64,000 bases of DNA. It comes from Polynucleobacter sp. MWH-UH2A. GTDB lineage: Bacteria; Pseudomonadota; Gammaproteobacteria; Burkholderiales; Burkholderiaceae. The DNA is taken from NCBI RefSeq assembly GCF_018687195.1, contig NZ_CP061321.1, positions 1,798,001 through 1,862,000 on the forward strand, given 5' to 3'. Under the pieces are notes generated by a model. The model ran no database searches. It had not been told where the DNA came from and was given only the letters and a program-made list of their open reading frames with translations. A program made the position numbers and the translations under genes. Positions 35,614-47,268 of the stretch are shown here, piece by piece. The stretch's first letter is position 1; every line of letters starts with the position of its first letter.

Positions 35614-36771
35614 ATGAGCACCCATTCTTGCGATATCGTGATTCAAGGTGGCGGCCCCGTTGGGCTCGCTTGCGCTGTTTGGATATTGCAGAAGCTTCCT
35701 CAAGCAAAACTGACTCTAATCGATCGCAACCCCATTAATGATGCCGACTTAAAAGCAGGCGACAGTCGCGGGATTGCTCTTTCTCATGGAAGCAAGTTAC
35801 TGCTCGATACGATTCATGCCTGGCCCAAAGATGGCGCTGAAATTCATCGAGTTCATGTTTCACAAGCAGGTCGTTTTGGTAGAGCCTTAATGACCCGAGA
35901 AGAACTCAATCAAAATGCACTCGGGCATATCGTTCGTTATCACGATATTCATATGGCCTTACGCCAAGCCTTAAGAACCATTCAAGAAAAAAGCCCTCAT
36001 TTTGATTGGCAACATATTACTGGTGATGGCGCATTCGAAGCCACTCAAGCGAAGTGTGTCGTGCATGCCGAAGGTGGTCTGTTTAAACAACAAGATTGGG
36101 TTGAGTCTGGAAAAGATTATGGGCAATCCGCCCTAGTTGGCCTTATCGAAGTAGAAAAGGCTGAGCCCCACCAAGCCTGGGAACGCTTCACCCCAGAAGG
36201 TCCACTAGCCATCTTGCCAAGTCATTATGGGTCCAATACCTTGAATCTCGTATGGTGCGGATCTCCAGAATCTTCACAGCATCGCCTACAACTCAGTGAT
36301 GCAGAGTTTTTGATTTCTTTGCAAAATGAATTCGGCTCTCGCGTTGGTAGATTTCTAAAAGTGCAAGACCGTCGTTTATACGAATTAGGTTTGAACTATC
36401 GTAAAGAAATTATCCAAGACACTGAAGTCTGGATTGGTAATGCTGCACAAACGCTTCACCCCGTAGCAGGGCAAGGTCTGAATCTTGGATTAAGAGACGC
36501 TTTTTTGCTTGCAGAAAAACTATGTCGTGTTTTTGCAGGCCCTCCTGAAGAACAAAACCCAAGGCAAATTCATCAAGCGCTAGAAGAGTATGCGCAAAGT
36601 CGTAAGGCGGATAGAACAGCAACCATTGGCCTGACAGATTTCATGGCTAGAGTTTTCACTTCAAATTTGACGCCAATTGTCATTGCTCGCGGACTAGCTT
36701 TATCAGCGCTTCAATGGCTCCCTCCAGTCAAAACAGCCTTAGCTCGGCAGATGATGTTTGGAAGGCGCTAG
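35614..36771 (+). CDS. ubiH: FAD-dependent ubiquinone-biosynthesis hydroxylase (UbiH/UbiF family)
   Basis: A 385-residue flavoprotein monooxygenase. It has an N-terminal dinucleotide-binding IVIQGGGPVGLACAVWIL, the middle GDSRGIALSHGS and the FAD-binding GNAAQTLHPVAGQGLNLGLRDA. The family hydroxylates the polyprenyl-phenol ring. The UbiH assignment rests on its position after pepP, so UbiF or UbiI-like specificity is possible. It is followed by a 153-base gap before dusB. Confidence 0.85.
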   Translation: MSTHSCDIVIQGGGPVGLACAVWILQKLPQAKLTLIDRNPINDADLKAGDSRGIALSHGSKLLLDTIHAWPKDGAEIHRVHVSQAGRFGRALMTREELNQNALGHIVRYHDIHMALRQALRTIQEKSPHFDWQHITGDGAFEATQAKCVVHAEGGLFKQQDWVESGKDYGQSALVGLIEVEKAEPHQAWERFTPEGPLAILPSHYGSNTLNLVWCGSPESSQHRLQLSDAEFLISLQNEFGSRVGRFLKVQDRRLYELGLNYRKEIIQDTEVWIGNAAQTLHPVAGQGLNLGLRDAFLLAEKLCRVFAGPPEEQNPRQIHQALEEYAQSRKADRTATIGLTDFMARVFTSNLTPIVIARGLALSALQWLPPVKTALARQMMFGRR

Positions 36772-36924
36772 GAGGCTCCTAAAGCCCCTTAAAAGCCTTT
36801 AATTCTTGGCTTGATACCGCTTTATCATCTGCTTAAAAAATAGGCAGATTAGAGGCTAAATGTGCTAAAGTGTCATGCTTTCCGCAACACACATAAATAC
36901 TTTTTCAGCCCCAAACCCCAATAG

Positions 36925-37941
36925 ATGAAGATTGGCCCTCACACCCTTGCAAATCGACTATTTGTCGCCCCAATGGCCGGGGTTACAGATCGCCCATTTA
37001 GGCAGCTTTGCAAAACCTTAGGGGCTGGATACGCGGTTTCAGAAATGGTGGCATCTAATGCTTTGCTTTGGAAGAGTGAAAAGACACAACGTCGCGCAAA
37101 TCACCAAGGCGAATTCAAGCCAATTGCCGTTCAAATTGCCGGCGCAGATCCTGCGATGATGGCTGCCGCTGCAAAAGTAAACGTCGATCATGGTGCCCAA
37201 ATTATCGATATCAACATGGGGTGTCCAGCAAAGAAAGTGTGTAACGTTGCTGCGGGATCTGCACTCTTGCGTGATGAACCGCTAGTCAAAACTATTTTGG
37301 AAGCCGTAGTGAATGCAGTAGGCGTTGGCCCAGATGCGATACCGGTCACATTAAAAATTCGCACGGGATGGGATCGCGATCATAAAAATGCATTAGAGAT
37401 CGCTCATATTGCAGAACAGTCTGGCATCTCTATGCTGACTGTTCATGGTCGCACACGTGCTGATCTTTATCATGGTGAAGCAGAGTACGACACCATTCAA
37501 GCCGTAAAAAATAGCGTCAAGATTCCTGTGGTTGCCAATGGGGATATTGATAGCCCCGAAAAAGCCGTCCGCGTCCTAAAAACCACTGGTGCCGATGCCA
37601 TCATGATTGGTCGTGCCGCACAGGGGCGCCCTTGGATTTTCCGGGAAATACAGCACTACTTGAATACGGGTGAAAAATTACCCATACCCGAAATTAATGA
37701 AATTCAAGGCATCATGAATGCTCACCTCCTAGATCATTACGAGTTCTACGGTGAGCACATTGGTTTAAGAACAGCCCGTAAGCACATAGGCTGGTACTGC
37801 AAAGGCCTCAGAAACTCACACGCATTTCGTCAGCGCATGAACACTGCTGATGACTGCAAAACACAGCTGCAAATGGTGAATGATTATTTTGTTGAAATGA
37901 AATCTCACTCAGATCGCCTGCTCTTTTTAGAAGCAGCTTAA
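36925..37941 (+). CDS. dusB: tRNA-dihydrouridine synthase B
   Basis: A 338-residue FMN enzyme that reduces uridine 17 in the tRNA D-loop. Motifs are APMAGVTDRPFRQL, INMGCPAKKVCN with the catalytic Cys, LTVHGRTR, and ANGDIDSPE with MIGRAAQGRPW. It is followed by fis, the conserved dusB-fis arrangement. Confidence 0.96.
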   Translation: MKIGPHTLANRLFVAPMAGVTDRPFRQLCKTLGAGYAVSEMVASNALLWKSEKTQRRANHQGEFKPIAVQIAGADPAMMAAAAKVNVDHGAQIIDINMGCPAKKVCNVAAGSALLRDEPLVKTILEAVVNAVGVGPDAIPVTLKIRTGWDRDHKNALEIAHIAEQSGISMLTVHGRTRADLYHGEAEYDTIQAVKNSVKIPVVANGDIDSPEKAVRVLKTTGADAIMIGRAAQGRPWIFREIQHYLNTGEKLPIPEINEIQGIMNAHLLDHYEFYGEHIGLRTARKHIGWYCKGLRNSHAFRQRMNTADDCKTQLQMVNDYFVEMKSHSDRLLFLEAA

Positions 37942-38002
37942 TTTATTCACTTTTTCTAATTTTTTTATTCTTATCTTTATTTTTTAGTTTTTTCTGATTT
38001 TT
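37942..38002 (+). promoter_or_regulatory. T-rich leader directly before fis
   Basis: The 61 bases between dusB and fis are strongly T-rich with almost no G and no Shine-Dalgarno-like sequence before the fis ATG. An unstructured, U-rich ribosome-standby or S1-binding region would fit. In E. coli, sequences upstream of fis are needed for its efficient translation. Confidence 0.35.
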
Positions 38003-38242
38003 ATGAGCAATAAGCATCCAATTACCGAATGTATTGAAACCCACTTACAAGGCTACCTAAATGACCTCAAGGGAACCGCTCCGACTGATGTCTATCAAAT
38101 GGTACTAGCAGTAGTAGAAAAGCCAATGCTGGAACTTGTAATGCGTCATGCAAAACAAAACCAATCTCTTGCAGCACAGTACCTCGGCATTAACCGTAAC
38201 ACCTTGCATAAAAAATTGGTTGAACATCAATTACTCAAATAA
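38003..38242 (+). CDS. fis: DNA-binding protein Fis
   Basis: A 79-residue nucleoid-associated protein, shorter at the N-terminus than the 98-residue E. coli Fis, as usual in beta-proteobacteria. The C-terminal HTH is clear: [21 protein letters not shown]. It bends DNA and regulates growth-rate-dependent genes. It is in the dusB-fis-purH series. Confidence 0.93.
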   Translation: MSNKHPITECIETHLQGYLNDLKGTAPTDVYQMVLAVVEKPMLELVMRHAKQNQSLAAQYLGINRNTLHKKLVEHQLLK

Positions 38243-38294
38243 TTTGAATTTTGATCAATCCCCTTTAGCCATTGATTCAATAACATTTAAAAAT

Positions 38295-39875
38295 ATGATC
38301 CGCACAGCACTCCTCTCCGTCTCCGATAAAAATGGCATCGTGCCCTTTGCTAAAGCCCTACACGATCAAGGCATCAAACTCATTTCAACTGGTGGCACCG
38401 CTAAATTATTGGCAGAGAATCAATTACCAGTGGTCGAAGTTTCCTCCTTGACTAAATTTCCAGAGATGCTTGATGGACGCGTCAAAACTCTACACCCAAT
38501 GGTGCATGGCGGTTTACTGGCACGCAGAGATTTTCCTGATCACATGGCTGCACTTAAAGAACATGGGATCGATACCATCGATATGTTGGTAATTAATCTC
38601 TATCCTTTTAATGAAACCGTTGCCAAAGAAAATTGTTCTTTTGAAGATGCAGTTGAAAACATCGATATTGGCGGTCCAGCGATGTTGCGTGCAGCAGCTA
38701 AAAATCATCAGGATGTCACTGTGCTGATTTCACCCGAAGATTACGCGCCCGTTCTAGCGGAGATGAAAGCAAACAACAATGCCGTCTCTTATAAAACCAA
38801 CTTGAGTCTCGCTAAAAAAGTATTCGCACATACAGCTCAATACGATGGTGCTATTGCCAACTACCTATCTGCATTGGGTGATGATTTGGATCACAAAGCG
38901 CGTTCAGCCTATCCAGAAACCCTGCATCTTGCCTTCGAAAAAGTGCAAGAGATGCGCTATGGCGAGAACCCACATCAATCAGCCGCTTTTTATAAAGATA
39001 TCCATCCTGTTGCTGGCGCACTCGCTAATTACAAGCAACTTCAAGGCAAAGAGTTGTCTTATAACAATATTGCTGATGCAGACTCTGCTTGGGAATGCGT
39101 GAAAAGCTTTACTGGCAATGCCAGCGGTGCCGCAGCCTGCGTCATCATTAAGCATGCCAATCCTTGTGGCGTTGCAGTTGGTGCAAATGCTCTTGAAGCC
39201 TACCAAAAGGCATTTAAAACAGATCCAAGCTCAGCTTTCGGTGGAATTATTGCTTTCAATGTGCCATGTGATGGTGTAGCCGCTGAAGCAATTTCAAAAC
39301 AATTTGTTGAGGTGTTAATTGCACCTAGCTTTAGCGAAGAAGCAAAAGCTATTTTTGCAGCCAAGCAAAATGTTCGCCTCCTTGAAATTCCACTGGGCAA
39401 TGTATTTAATACTTATGACTTCAAACGTGTTGGCGGCGGATTATTAGTCCAATCACCTGACGCAAAAAATGTCTTACAAAATGAAATGCGCGTAGTTAGT
39501 AAGAGACAGCCAACTCCTAGCGAAATGAATGACATGATGTTTGCATGGCGCGTTGCTAAATTTGTTAAATCTAATGCGATTGTGTATTGCGCTAACGGTA
39601 TGACTCTAGGTATTGGTGCAGGCCAAATGAGCCGCGTAGACTCTGCGCGCATGGCAAGCATCAAAGCGGAAAATGCTGGTCTCAGTCTCAAAGGCTCAGC
39701 GGTGGCTAGCGATGCATTCTTCCCATTTCGTGATGGTCTAGATGTTGTAGTGAATGGTGGTGCCAGCTGCGCAATTCAGCCAGGCGGCAGCATGCGCGAT
39801 GAAGAAATCATCGCTGCTGCTGATGAGCATGGGATTGCCATGATCTTTACTGGCACACGACACTTCCGTCACTAA
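38295..39875 (+). CDS. purH: Bifunctional AICAR formyltransferase / IMP cyclohydrolase
   Basis: A 526-residue enzyme for the last two steps of IMP synthesis. The N-terminal MGS-like cyclohydrolase domain ([39 protein letters not shown]) and the C-terminal transformylase domain ([38 protein letters not shown]) are complete. ATG 38295 is chosen because earlier in-frame codons overlap fis. Confidence 0.97.
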   Translation: MIRTALLSVSDKNGIVPFAKALHDQGIKLISTGGTAKLLAENQLPVVEVSSLTKFPEMLDGRVKTLHPMVHGGLLARRDFPDHMAALKEHGIDTIDMLVINLYPFNETVAKENCSFEDAVENIDIGGPAMLRAAAKNHQDVTVLISPEDYAPVLAEMKANNNAVSYKTNLSLAKKVFAHTAQYDGAIANYLSALGDDLDHKARSAYPETLHLAFEKVQEMRYGENPHQSAAFYKDIHPVAGALANYKQLQGKELSYNNIADADSAWECVKSFTGNASGAAACVIIKHANPCGVAVGANALEAYQKAFKTDPSSAFGGIIAFNVPCDGVAAEAISKQFVEVLIAPSFSEEAKAIFAAKQNVRLLEIPLGNVFNTYDFKRVGGGLLVQSPDAKNVLQNEMRVVSKRQPTPSEMNDMMFAWRVAKFVKSNAIVYCANGMTLGIGAGQMSRVDSARMASIKAENAGLSLKGSAVASDAFFPFRDGLDVVVNGGASCAIQPGGSMRDEEIIAAADEHGIAMIFTGTRHFRH

Positions 39876-39906
39876 GCTTTCAGAGAAAATAGGCTAATCA
39901 ATATTC

Positions 39907-40425
39907 ATGCGTTGGATTGGAATTGACCCGGGTCTACGTACTACTGGTTTTGGCGTCATTGATGTTGATGGCCAAAAACTCACTTACGTAGCCTCTGGGA
40001 CTATTGAGAGTGGAGACCCCGCTAAGGGCTTACCGGATCGACTAGGAACTCTCTATCAGGGCGTAAAAGAGGTTTTGGATACCTATCATCCAGAATCTGC
40101 CGCGATTGAAGAAGTCTTCCTCAACGTCAACCCTCGCTCCACTCTGATGCTGGGCCAAGCCAGGGGTGCAGTGATTGCTGCCTTGGTCTCTGCAAATTTA
40201 CCGGTATCCGAGTTCAGTGCATTGAGAGTGAAGCAAGCAATTGTTGGCACAGGTCGAGCAGCAAAACCTCAGGTACAAGAGATGGTCAAGCGCTTGCTTA
40301 GACTGAGTCGCGCACCCGGTAGCGATGCATCCGATGCACTAGGGGTCGCGATTTGCGCAGCTCATCACGCACAAGTCCCTAAGGCAATCACGTCTGCCTT
40401 AACACCCAAAAACCCCAAGCGCTAA
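39907..40425 (+). CDS. ruvC: Holliday junction endonuclease RuvC
   Basis: A 172-residue resolvase. Acidic catalytic residues are in [18 protein letters not shown] (Asp7), AAIEEVF and the C-terminal [16 protein letters not shown]. It starts the ruvC-ruvA-ruvB cluster. Confidence 0.97.
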   Translation: MRWIGIDPGLRTTGFGVIDVDGQKLTYVASGTIESGDPAKGLPDRLGTLYQGVKEVLDTYHPESAAIEEVFLNVNPRSTLMLGQARGAVIAALVSANLPVSEFSALRVKQAIVGTGRAAKPQVQEMVKRLLRLSRAPGSDASDALGVAICAAHHAQVPKAITSALTPKNPKR

Positions 40426-40472
40426 GAGTTGCATAGACGATGTTTAAGCGCATTACAGGTTAAGATTCTCAT

Positions 40473-41054
40473 ATGATTGGTCGCATTCAAGGAATCCTCG
40501 TTTCAGTTCACCCGCCCCGCTTATTGGTTGATTGCCAAGGCATTGGATATGAGGTGGATGTACCAATGAGTACCTTGTACCAATTACCTCAAGCTGGGCA
40601 AAAAATTACTTTACTGACTCACTTTCAGGTGCGTGAAGACGCGCAACAACTTTTTGGTTTTGCAACAGAAGCAGAACGTGAAGCATTTCGACAGCTAATT
40701 AAAATTAGCGGTGTTGGCTCACGGACTGCGTTGGCTATTCTTTCTGGGATGAGCGTGAACGAGCTTGCCCAAGCTATTGCATTACAAGAGGCTAATCGCC
40801 TTACCCAAGTTCCCGGCATTGGCAAAAAGACTGCAGAACGACTTTGCCTAGAACTCAAAGGCAAGCTTGTCCCTGATTTAGGAATAACTCCAGGTAAAGC
40901 ACTGACTCCTGATACCAATAGCGAAGTCCTACAAGCACTCCTAGCTCTTGGTTATTCCGAGAAAGAAGCGCTCTTAGCGTTGAAGCAAATTCCGCCTGAT
41001 ACATCGGTATCCGATGGTATCCGTATGGGCTTAAAGTATTTATCCAAGGCTTAA
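40473..41054 (+). CDS. ruvA: Holliday junction branch-migration protein RuvA
   Basis: A 193-residue junction-binding subunit. It has an OB-fold N-terminus ([27 protein letters not shown]), two helix-hairpin-helix motifs ([15 protein letters not shown] and [20 protein letters not shown]) and a C-terminal RuvB-binding domain ([16 protein letters not shown]). Length is normal. Confidence 0.97.
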   Translation: MIGRIQGILVSVHPPRLLVDCQGIGYEVDVPMSTLYQLPQAGQKITLLTHFQVREDAQQLFGFATEAEREAFRQLIKISGVGSRTALAILSGMSVNELAQAIALQEANRLTQVPGIGKKTAERLCLELKGKLVPDLGITPGKALTPDTNSEVLQALLALGYSEKEALLALKQIPPDTSVSDGIRMGLKYLSKA

Positions 41055-41080
41055 CCCGCCAAACCGAATAAACTCATAGC

Positions 41081-42151
41081 ATGGCAATTCATACTGACGA
41101 CCTAAGCTCTATTCCCGAAGATTTACCCGAGGGAAAAGATCGTATTGTCAGTGGTGCCGCAGGAAATGCGGAAGCCATTTTTGAAAAAGCCTTGCGCCCC
41201 AAACAATTAGATGAGTACGTAGGTCAAAGCAAGGCGCGCGCCCAATTAGAGATCTTTATCAGCGCTACCAGAGCACGACAAGAAGCGCTCGATCACGTTT
41301 TGCTATTTGGCTCCCCAGGCCTTGGCAAAACGACCCTGGCTCATATTATTGCCAGAGAGCTTGGTGTCAATCTTCGCCAAACTAGCGGTCCTGTCTTAGA
41401 TAGACCGGGTGATCTTGCAGCCTTACTAACAAACCTGGAAGCAAATGATGTGCTTTTTATCGATGAGATTCATCGACTCTCACCCGTAGTAGAAGAAATT
41501 CTGTATCCCGCTCTAGAAGATTACAGCCTGGACATCATGATTGGCGAAGGTCCTGCAGCACGTAGCGTCAAGATTGATCTCAAACCATTTACTTTGATTG
41601 GCGCAACGACACGCGCTGGCATGTTGACCAATCCTTTGCGTGATCGCTTCGGCATTGTTGCTAGATTAGAGTTTTACAACACCGAAGAACTCACAAAAAT
41701 TATCGAGCGTTCTGCGAATCTGTTGAAAGCGAAGATTGATTCTGAAGGCTCCGTTGAGATTGCCAAACGTGCTCGTGGCACACCACGAATTGCCAACCGT
41801 CTATTACGACGCGTACGAGATTATGCGGAGGTTAAAGGCACCGGCACCATCACCAAGGCCATAGCAGATGCTGCCTTAAAGATGCTAGACGTTGATCCTA
41901 GCGGGTTTGATGTCATGGACAGAAAGCTGCTTGAAGCTATTTTGCATAAGTTTGATGGTGGCCCCGTAGGAATTGATAACTTGGCCGCTGCAATTGGCGA
42001 AGAGCGCGACACCATTGAAGACGTACTCGAGCCCTATCTCATTCAACAAGGCTATCTTCAGAGAACCTCTCGTGGTCGCGTAGCTACTCGCCAAGCTTAC
42101 GAGCACTTTGGCCTAACACCACCAAGCGGTTCAGGTAGTCTAGATATTTAA
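41081..42151 (+). CDS. ruvB: Holliday junction branch-migration ATPase RuvB
   Basis: A 356-residue AAA+ motor. It shows [11 protein letters not shown], Walker [11 protein letters not shown], Walker B LFIDEIHR, sensor 1 IGATTRAG, an arginine-finger region LRDRFGI, and the C-terminal winged helix ([13 protein letters not shown]). It is convergent with tyrS. Confidence 0.97.
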   Translation: MAIHTDDLSSIPEDLPEGKDRIVSGAAGNAEAIFEKALRPKQLDEYVGQSKARAQLEIFISATRARQEALDHVLLFGSPGLGKTTLAHIIARELGVNLRQTSGPVLDRPGDLAALLTNLEANDVLFIDEIHRLSPVVEEILYPALEDYSLDIMIGEGPAARSVKIDLKPFTLIGATTRAGMLTNPLRDRFGIVARLEFYNTEELTKIIERSANLLKAKIDSEGSVEIAKRARGTPRIANRLLRRVRDYAEVKGTGTITKAIADAALKMLDVDPSGFDVMDRKLLEAILHKFDGGPVGIDNLAAAIGEERDTIEDVLEPYLIQQGYLQRTSRGRVATRQAYEHFGLTPPSGSGSLDI

Positions 42152-42169
42152 TATTTAAGTAAAGCTTAT

Positions 42170-43402
42170 TTAGCTAAGCGTAACCTTAGCAAACTTGCGT
42201 TTGCCCACTTGCACAACGTAAGTGCCCGCTTCAATCTTTACTTGCTTGTCAGATATAGTGACGCCGTCAACCTTTACCCCATTTTGCTCTACATTACGCA
42301 TTGCTTCTGAGGTGGATGGGGCTAAACCAGCAGACTTTAATAGCGCAGCAATCCCCATTGGAGCGCCAGATAGATTTATCTGTGGAATGTCATCTGGAAC
42401 GCCACCCTTCGCGCGGTGATTGAAGTCTTCCAAGGCCTTCTCTGCCGCTGCCTGGGAATGAAAGCGCGCGACGATCTCTTGCGCGAGTAGTACTTTGCAA
42501 TCCTTTGGATTACGGCCCGCTGCAACTTCCTGCTTCATTAAATCAATCTCCGACATGGGTCGGAATGACAACAGCGTGAAGTAGTCCCACATGAGATCAT
42601 CAGAGATACTCAAAAGCTTACCGAACATATCGCCAGCAGGCTCGCTGATACCAATGTAGTTCCCCTTCGATTTACTCATTTTCTCAACGCCATCAAGACC
42701 CACCAATAAAGGCATAGTCAAGATGCATTGTGGCTCCTGGCCATATTCTCTCTGGAGTTCACGACCAACAAGTAAATTGAATTTTTGATCCGTTCCACCC
42801 AGCTCTAAATCACTCTTGAGAGCGACCGAGTCATAACCCTGCATCAGCGGATACAAAAACTCATGAATTGAAATCGGCACGCCATTGCGATAACGCTTAG
42901 TAAAGTCATCTCGCTCCAACATCCGAGCAACGGTGTGTTTAGCAGCGAGCTGAATCATGCCCCTGGCACCTAAAGGATCACACCACTCACTGTTGTATCG
43001 CACTTCTGTTTTCGCTGGATCGAGAACCATACTCGCTTGGCGATAGTAGGTTTCCGCATTTACGGCAATTTCTTCTGCAGTTAATGGAGGACGAGTAGCA
43101 TTGCGACCAGATGGGTCGCCAATCATGCTCGTGAAATCACCAATCAAGAAAATGACGGTGTGTCCTAAATCTTGTAATTGGCGTAATTTATTTAAAACAA
43201 CGGTATGGCCCAAATGAATATCTGGGGCAGTTGGGTCTAAGCCCAACTTAATGCGTAAAGGAGTCTTCGTAGCTTGGCTACGCGCTAACTTCTGCACCCA
43301 GTCCGCTTCAACCAATAATTCATCGCAGCCACGCTTAGTGACTTCCAGCGCCGCAAAGACTTCAGGTGTTAAAGGGTGTTTTTGTTCTGGTTTATCCGCC
43401 AT
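42170..43402 (-). CDS. tyrS: Tyrosyl-tRNA synthetase
   Basis: A 410-residue class I synthetase of the TyrZ-like, KMSKS-type subgroup. Its HIGH-equivalent is HLGH ([18 protein letters not shown]) and its second signature is [11 protein letters not shown]-terminal S4 domain ([19 protein letters not shown]) binds tRNA. ATG 43402 matches the family start; the longer frame from 43492 would run into anmK on the other strand. It is divergent from anmK. Confidence 0.96.
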   Translation of the reverse strand: MADKPEQKHPLTPEVFAALEVTKRGCDELLVEADWVQKLARSQATKTPLRIKLGLDPTAPDIHLGHTVVLNKLRQLQDLGHTVIFLIGDFTSMIGDPSGRNATRPPLTAEEIAVNAETYYRQASMVLDPAKTEVRYNSEWCDPLGARGMIQLAAKHTVARMLERDDFTKRYRNGVPISIHEFLYPLMQGYDSVALKSDLELGGTDQKFNLLVGRELQREYGQEPQCILTMPLLVGLDGVEKMSKSKGNYIGISEPAGDMFGKLLSISDDLMWDYFTLLSFRPMSEIDLMKQEVAAGRNPKDCKVLLAQEIVARFHSQAAAEKALEDFNHRAKGGVPDDIPQINLSGAPMGIAALLKSAGLAPSTSEAMRNVEQNGVKVDGVTISDKQVKIEAGTYVVQVGKRKFAKVTLS

Positions 43403-43490
43403 GCTGATTCTGATAACTGATACAGTTAAATTAGTATTTAAATTGCTAAAGCATAATTGTCGCATTCCTGAGAACAAAGCCCAGAACCCC

Positions 43491-44618
43491 ATGAATCAGC
43501 CCCATTCCCTCTATATCGGCATCATGTCAGGCACCAGCCTAGATGGGATTGATGCAGTACTTGCCAAAATTGGCTCAAATGGCGAGGCTGTTGCCATGGA
43601 AGCAGTAAGCCTCCCCTTTCAGCCAGAATTACGTAAAGCCTTATTTGAGCTTCAAAGCCCTGGCCCCAATGAACTTCATCGCGACAAGCAGGCCGGAAAT
43701 GCCCTAGCCCTCGCATATGCAGATGCGGTCAAGCAGCTTCTCGCAAAATCAAAACTACAAGCTTCCGATATTGCCGCTATCGGCGCCCATGGACAAACTG
43801 TACGTCATCAACCGCAACTTGGCGAACTTGCCTATACCCACCAAACACTGAATCCCGCCCTTCTTGCCGAACAAACGGGGATTACTGTTATTGCTGAATT
43901 TAGAAGTCGGGATCTTGCCGCAGGTGGTCATGGCGCACCTTTGGTGCCCGCATTTCATGCACAACAATTTTTGTCCACAGAAGATATTGCCATTCTGAAC
44001 ATTGGTGGCATAGCGAACTTGACCTTGCTTCCAGCAAACGGAGAAGTGTCAGGCTTTGATTGTGGCCCAGGAAATATGTTGATGGATGCCTGGATATATG
44101 AGCACCAAGGAAATACTTTTGATGAAAATGGCAATTGGGCAAGCCAAGGAAAACTCAATGAAGCCCTACTAAAAAATTTATTAGCGGATTCTTTTTTCTC
44201 GAAAGCCCCACCCAAGAGTACCGGTCGAGATGATTTTCATCTTGCTTGGCTACAAGAAAAACTGGGGAAAGAAAATCATCCATTAGAAGATATACAAGCA
44301 ACACTACTTCACTTAACTGCACAATCTGCCATAGAGGCTCTAGTTCGTCATGCCCCGAAAACCCAGAAGCTCATTGTGTGTGGTGGTGGTGCCCGTAATA
44401 CCGCCCTAATGAACTTACTTAAATCCAAGAGCACTGAATTCTTTAAACATAGCCTAGAAATTACTACCAGCGATATCGAGGGAATTGACCCACAACTAGT
44501 TGAGGGCTTAGCTTTTGCATGGCTTGCCTGGGCCCACCAACAAAAACGGCCAGCAAATTTGCCAGCCGTTACCGGAGCTAAGGGACCTAGAATTCTAGGC
44601 GCTTGCTATCCTGCTTAA
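43491..44618 (+). CDS. anmK: Anhydro-N-acetylmuramic acid kinase
   Basis: A 375-residue ASKHA-fold kinase that recycles 1,6-anhydroMurNAc from peptidoglycan to MurNAc-6-phosphate. The N-terminus [18 protein letters not shown] and segments [32 protein letters not shown] and VCGGGARN are diagnostic. ATG 43491 is the family start. Together with amgK and murU it shows active wall recycling in this organism. Confidence 0.96.
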   Translation: MNQPHSLYIGIMSGTSLDGIDAVLAKIGSNGEAVAMEAVSLPFQPELRKALFELQSPGPNELHRDKQAGNALALAYADAVKQLLAKSKLQASDIAAIGAHGQTVRHQPQLGELAYTHQTLNPALLAEQTGITVIAEFRSRDLAAGGHGAPLVPAFHAQQFLSTEDIAILNIGGIANLTLLPANGEVSGFDCGPGNMLMDAWIYEHQGNTFDENGNWASQGKLNEALLKNLLADSFFSKAPPKSTGRDDFHLAWLQEKLGKENHPLEDIQATLLHLTAQSAIEALVRHAPKTQKLIVCGGGARNTALMNLLKSKSTEFFKHSLEITTSDIEGIDPQLVEGLAFAWLAWAHQQKRPANLPAVTGAKGPRILGACYPA

Positions 44619-44634
44619 ATTGCTTTAACTACTC

Positions 44635-45009
44635 TTACGCAGAAAAAGAAGAGCCGCAGCCACAAGTGGTTGTTGCATTTGGATTCTTGATAACAAATTG
44701 AGATCCATTGATGTCTTCTTTGTAATCAATCTCAGCACCCACCAAATATTGGAAGCTCATTGAATCAACCAACAGGGTGACGCCATTTTTTTCAAACTGG
44801 GTGTCGTCTTCATTTACGGCATCATCAAATGTAAAGCCATACTGGAAACCAGAGCAGCCACCGCCTTGAACAAATACACGCAACTTCAACTCTGGATTGC
44901 CTTCTTCTGCAATCAAGTCAGCCACTTTAGCGGCAGCAGCGTCTGTAAACACCAATGGGGTTGGTGGTTCAGCTAAATCTTGTGTGGTTTGCGTAGCCAG
45001 TTCAGTCAT
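44635..45009 (-). CDS. erpA: Iron-sulfur cluster insertion protein ErpA
   Basis: A 124-residue A-type Fe-S carrier. The three cluster cysteines are in [10 protein letters not shown] and TCGCGSSF near the C-terminus. It delivers clusters to proteins such as those of isoprenoid synthesis. AGGAGC supports the start. It is divergent in role from argC but lies on the same strand, 90 bases downstream of it. Confidence 0.94.
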   Translation of the reverse strand: MTELATQTTQDLAEPPTPLVFTDAAAAKVADLIAEEGNPELKLRVFVQGGGCSGFQYGFTFDDAVNEDDTQFEKNGVTLLVDSMSFQYLVGAEIDYKEDINGSQFVIKNPNATTTCGCGSSFSA

Positions 45010-45099
45010 GATTTGCTCCTAATTCAAAAGGCAATGTCTTATTTTAGGCTTTTAATGCCTAGTTTGCTGAAGGGGTATGGATTCATACCCCCACAAGCA

Positions 45100-46158
45100 T
45101 TAAGGCGATACAGCAATCTGGGTAAGACCCGTGGTTTCAGGCAAGCCAAACATGAGGTTCATACACTGCACACCCTGTCCAGAAGCGCCTTTTACCAAGT
45201 TATCTTCTACGACCAAAATAACTAATGTATCGCCACCGCCTGGCCGATGAATTGCGATTCGGATTCCGTTACTACCCCGCACCGAACGCGTTTCAGGGTG
45301 ACTGCCAGCAGGCATCACATCAACAAACGGTTCATTTTGATAAAAGTTCTCGTAGAGCTTCTGATAGTCCACTGCTTTACCAGCCTCAGTCAAACGCACA
45401 TACAAAGTCGAATGAATGCCTCTCACCATTGGCGTGAGATGTGGCACAAATGTCAAACCAATCTGGTTGTGACCAGCGATGGCTTTTAAACCCTGCACGA
45501 TTTCAGGAAGATGGCGATGACCTTTAACACCATAGGCTTTGAAGTTATCACTTGCTTCGGACAACAAAGTGCCAATCTCAGCCTTACGTCCAGCACCAGA
45601 GGTACCTGACTTCGAATCCGAAATAATATGCTCGCCATCAATCAACTGCTTTCCACCCGTTGACTTTGGGGACAGCAATGGTGCAAGTCCTAACTGCACT
45701 GATGTTGGATAGCACCCCGCCAAACCAACAACTCTTGCTTTCTTAATTTGTTCACGATTAATTTCCGCCAAACCATATACCGCTTCAGCCAAAATATCTG
45801 GGCAGCTATGCTCCATGCCATACCACTTGGCAAACTCTTTCACATCCTTCAAACGAAAATCGGCAGCCAAGTCCAAAATCTTGACATTGTTTGCAAGCAA
45901 TTCCTTTGCTTGTGCCATTGCCACGCCATGGGGTGTGGCAAAGAAGACCACATCACATTCATTTAGCTTGGCCTCATCTGGGGTAGTAAATTTCAGATCA
46001 ACTCGGCCACGCAATGATGGAAACATCTCAGCCACTGGCATACCAGCTTCTGTGCGAGAAGTGATGGCAACGATCTTGACCTCAGGATGTTGCGCCAATA
46101 AACGCAACAATTCCACTCCGGTATACCCAGTGCCACCAACAATTCCAACTTTAATCAT
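45100..46158 (-). CDS. argC: N-acetyl-gamma-glutamyl-phosphate reductase
   Basis: A 352-residue arginine-pathway enzyme. It has an NADP-binding [16 protein letters not shown], the catalytic Cys in [14 protein letters not shown], and [10 protein letters not shown] and [12 protein letters not shown] 46158 is preferred over 46179 because GGAG lies 6 bases before it. It follows rpsI after a terminator. Confidence 0.96.
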   Translation of the reverse strand: MIKVGIVGGTGYTGVELLRLLAQHPEVKIVAITSRTEAGMPVAEMFPSLRGRVDLKFTTPDEAKLNECDVVFFATPHGVAMAQAKELLANNVKILDLAADFRLKDVKEFAKWYGMEHSCPDILAEAVYGLAEINREQIKKARVVGLAGCYPTSVQLGLAPLLSPKSTGGKQLIDGEHIISDSKSGTSGAGRKAEIGTLLSEASDNFKAYGVKGHRHLPEIVQGLKAIAGHNQIGLTFVPHLTPMVRGIHSTLYVRLTEAGKAVDYQKLYENFYQNEPFVDVMPAGSHPETRSVRGSNGIRIAIHRPGGGDTLVILVVEDNLVKGASGQGVQCMNLMFGLPETTGLTQIAVSP

Positions 46159-46224
46159 ATCTTTCTCCAAGATGCTCACAGCGAGAAGTTTTATTCAAAC
46201 TTGATAACCTCATTGTAGAAACAA

Positions 46225-46248
46225 AAAGGGCCGCTTGCGCGACCCTTT
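46225..46248 (-). terminator. Terminator downstream of rpsI
   Basis: On the minus strand AAAGGGTCGC and GCGGCCCTTT form a stem (one mismatch) around GCAA, followed by TTTTTG. It separates the rplM-rpsI operon from argC. Confidence 0.8.
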
Positions 46249-46274
46249 CGACAAAACAACAGCGACTGAAAGAA

Positions 46275-46676
46275 TTAGCGCTTGCTGAACTGCTTACGAC
46301 GACGTGCGCCATGCAGACCAACTTTTTTACGCTCAACTTCACGAGCATCGCGAGTTACCAAGCCTGCCTTAGACAGGGTTGGCTTCAGAGCGTTGTCGTA
46401 GTCAATCAATGCACGTGTTACACCGTGACGAACTGCACCAGCTTGGCCAGTTTCACCGCCACCAGAAACGTTTACTTTGATATCAAAGGTCGTTAAGTGG
46501 GCTGTGAGAGCCAAAGGCTGACGAGCGATCATGCGTGATGTTTCACGAGCAAAATAAGCATCGATAGGCTTACCGTTAACAGTAATTTCGCCTTTGCCAG
46601 ATTTAATGAAGACGCGCGCAACAGAACTCTTGCGGCGACCTGTACCGTAATTCCAACTTCCGTAATTAATAGCCAT
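46275..46676 (-). CDS. rpsI: 30S ribosomal protein S9
   Basis: A 133-residue small-subunit protein with [14 protein letters not shown] near the start and the basic C-terminal tail [11 protein letters not shown] that reaches the P-site tRNA. AAGGAAACC supports the ATG. It is 9 bases after rplM. Confidence 0.98.
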   Translation of the reverse strand: MAINYGSWNYGTGRRKSSVARVFIKSGKGEITVNGKPIDAYFARETSRMIARQPLALTAHLTTFDIKVNVSGGGETGQAGAVRHGVTRALIDYDNALKPTLSKAGLVTRDAREVERKKVGLHGARRRKQFSKR

Positions 46677-46685
46677 TTGGTTTCC

Positions 46686-47114
46686 TTAAATCTCTAACGC
46701 TTTTGGCTGTTGAGCCGCATGCGGATGATTAGCATCGCCATAGACTTTCAATTTCTTGATCATGGCATAGCCGAGTGGGCCTTTTGGCAACATACCTTTC
46801 ACAGCCTTCTCCAAGGCGCGACCTGGGAAACGGTCTTGCATCTTGTCAAAGTTAGTCTCAGAAATACCACCTGGGTATCCGCTGTGACGGTAGTACATTT
46901 TGTTCAAGCCTTTAGTGCCTGTAACACGTAACTTAGATGAATTGATCACGACGATAAAGTCGCCAGTGTCAACGTGTGGAGTGAATTCAGGCTTGTGCTT
47001 GCCGCGTAGACGGTGTGCCACTTCACTGGCGACACGACCGAGGACTTTGTCCGTTGCGTCAATCACGAACCATTCACGCTTTACCTCATGGGATTTTGCG
47101 GAAAAAGTTTTCAT
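46686..47114 (-). CDS. rplM: 50S ribosomal protein L13
   Basis: A 142-residue large-subunit protein. It shows [43 protein letters not shown] and [18 protein letters not shown] -10 candidate lies at about 47258-47263, giving a leader of roughly 140 bases. It is the first gene of the rplM-rpsI operon. Confidence 0.98.
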   Translation of the reverse strand: MKTFSAKSHEVKREWFVIDATDKVLGRVASEVAHRLRGKHKPEFTPHVDTGDFIVVINSSKLRVTGTKGLNKMYYRHSGYPGGISETNFDKMQDRFPGRALEKAVKGMLPKGPLGYAMIKKLKVYGDANHPHAAQQPKALEI

Positions 47115-47268
47115 GATTTCTCAAATTGTTATAGTCAAAAAATACCCCAATCAAACGACATCCACTTTGGCCCTGCTTATATTTGCAAGCTCGCAGATTC
47201 AGCAATTTAACTGGTACAACGATTACCGCTGACTATTTGGTAATCCAGTAAAGCCTTGGATTATAACC

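Noticed and set aside
36774-36790. TAGGAG/CTCCTA dyad after ubiH as a terminator
   Set aside because: The loop would be too small and no T-run follows.
43251-43490. N-terminal extension of anmK
   Set aside because: It would run antisense through the start of tyrS and lacks family similarity; ATG 43491 fits the family N-terminus.
45815-46204. 129-residue plus-strand frame antisense to argC
   Set aside because: Lies wholly inside argC, whose family match is clear, and has no independent support.
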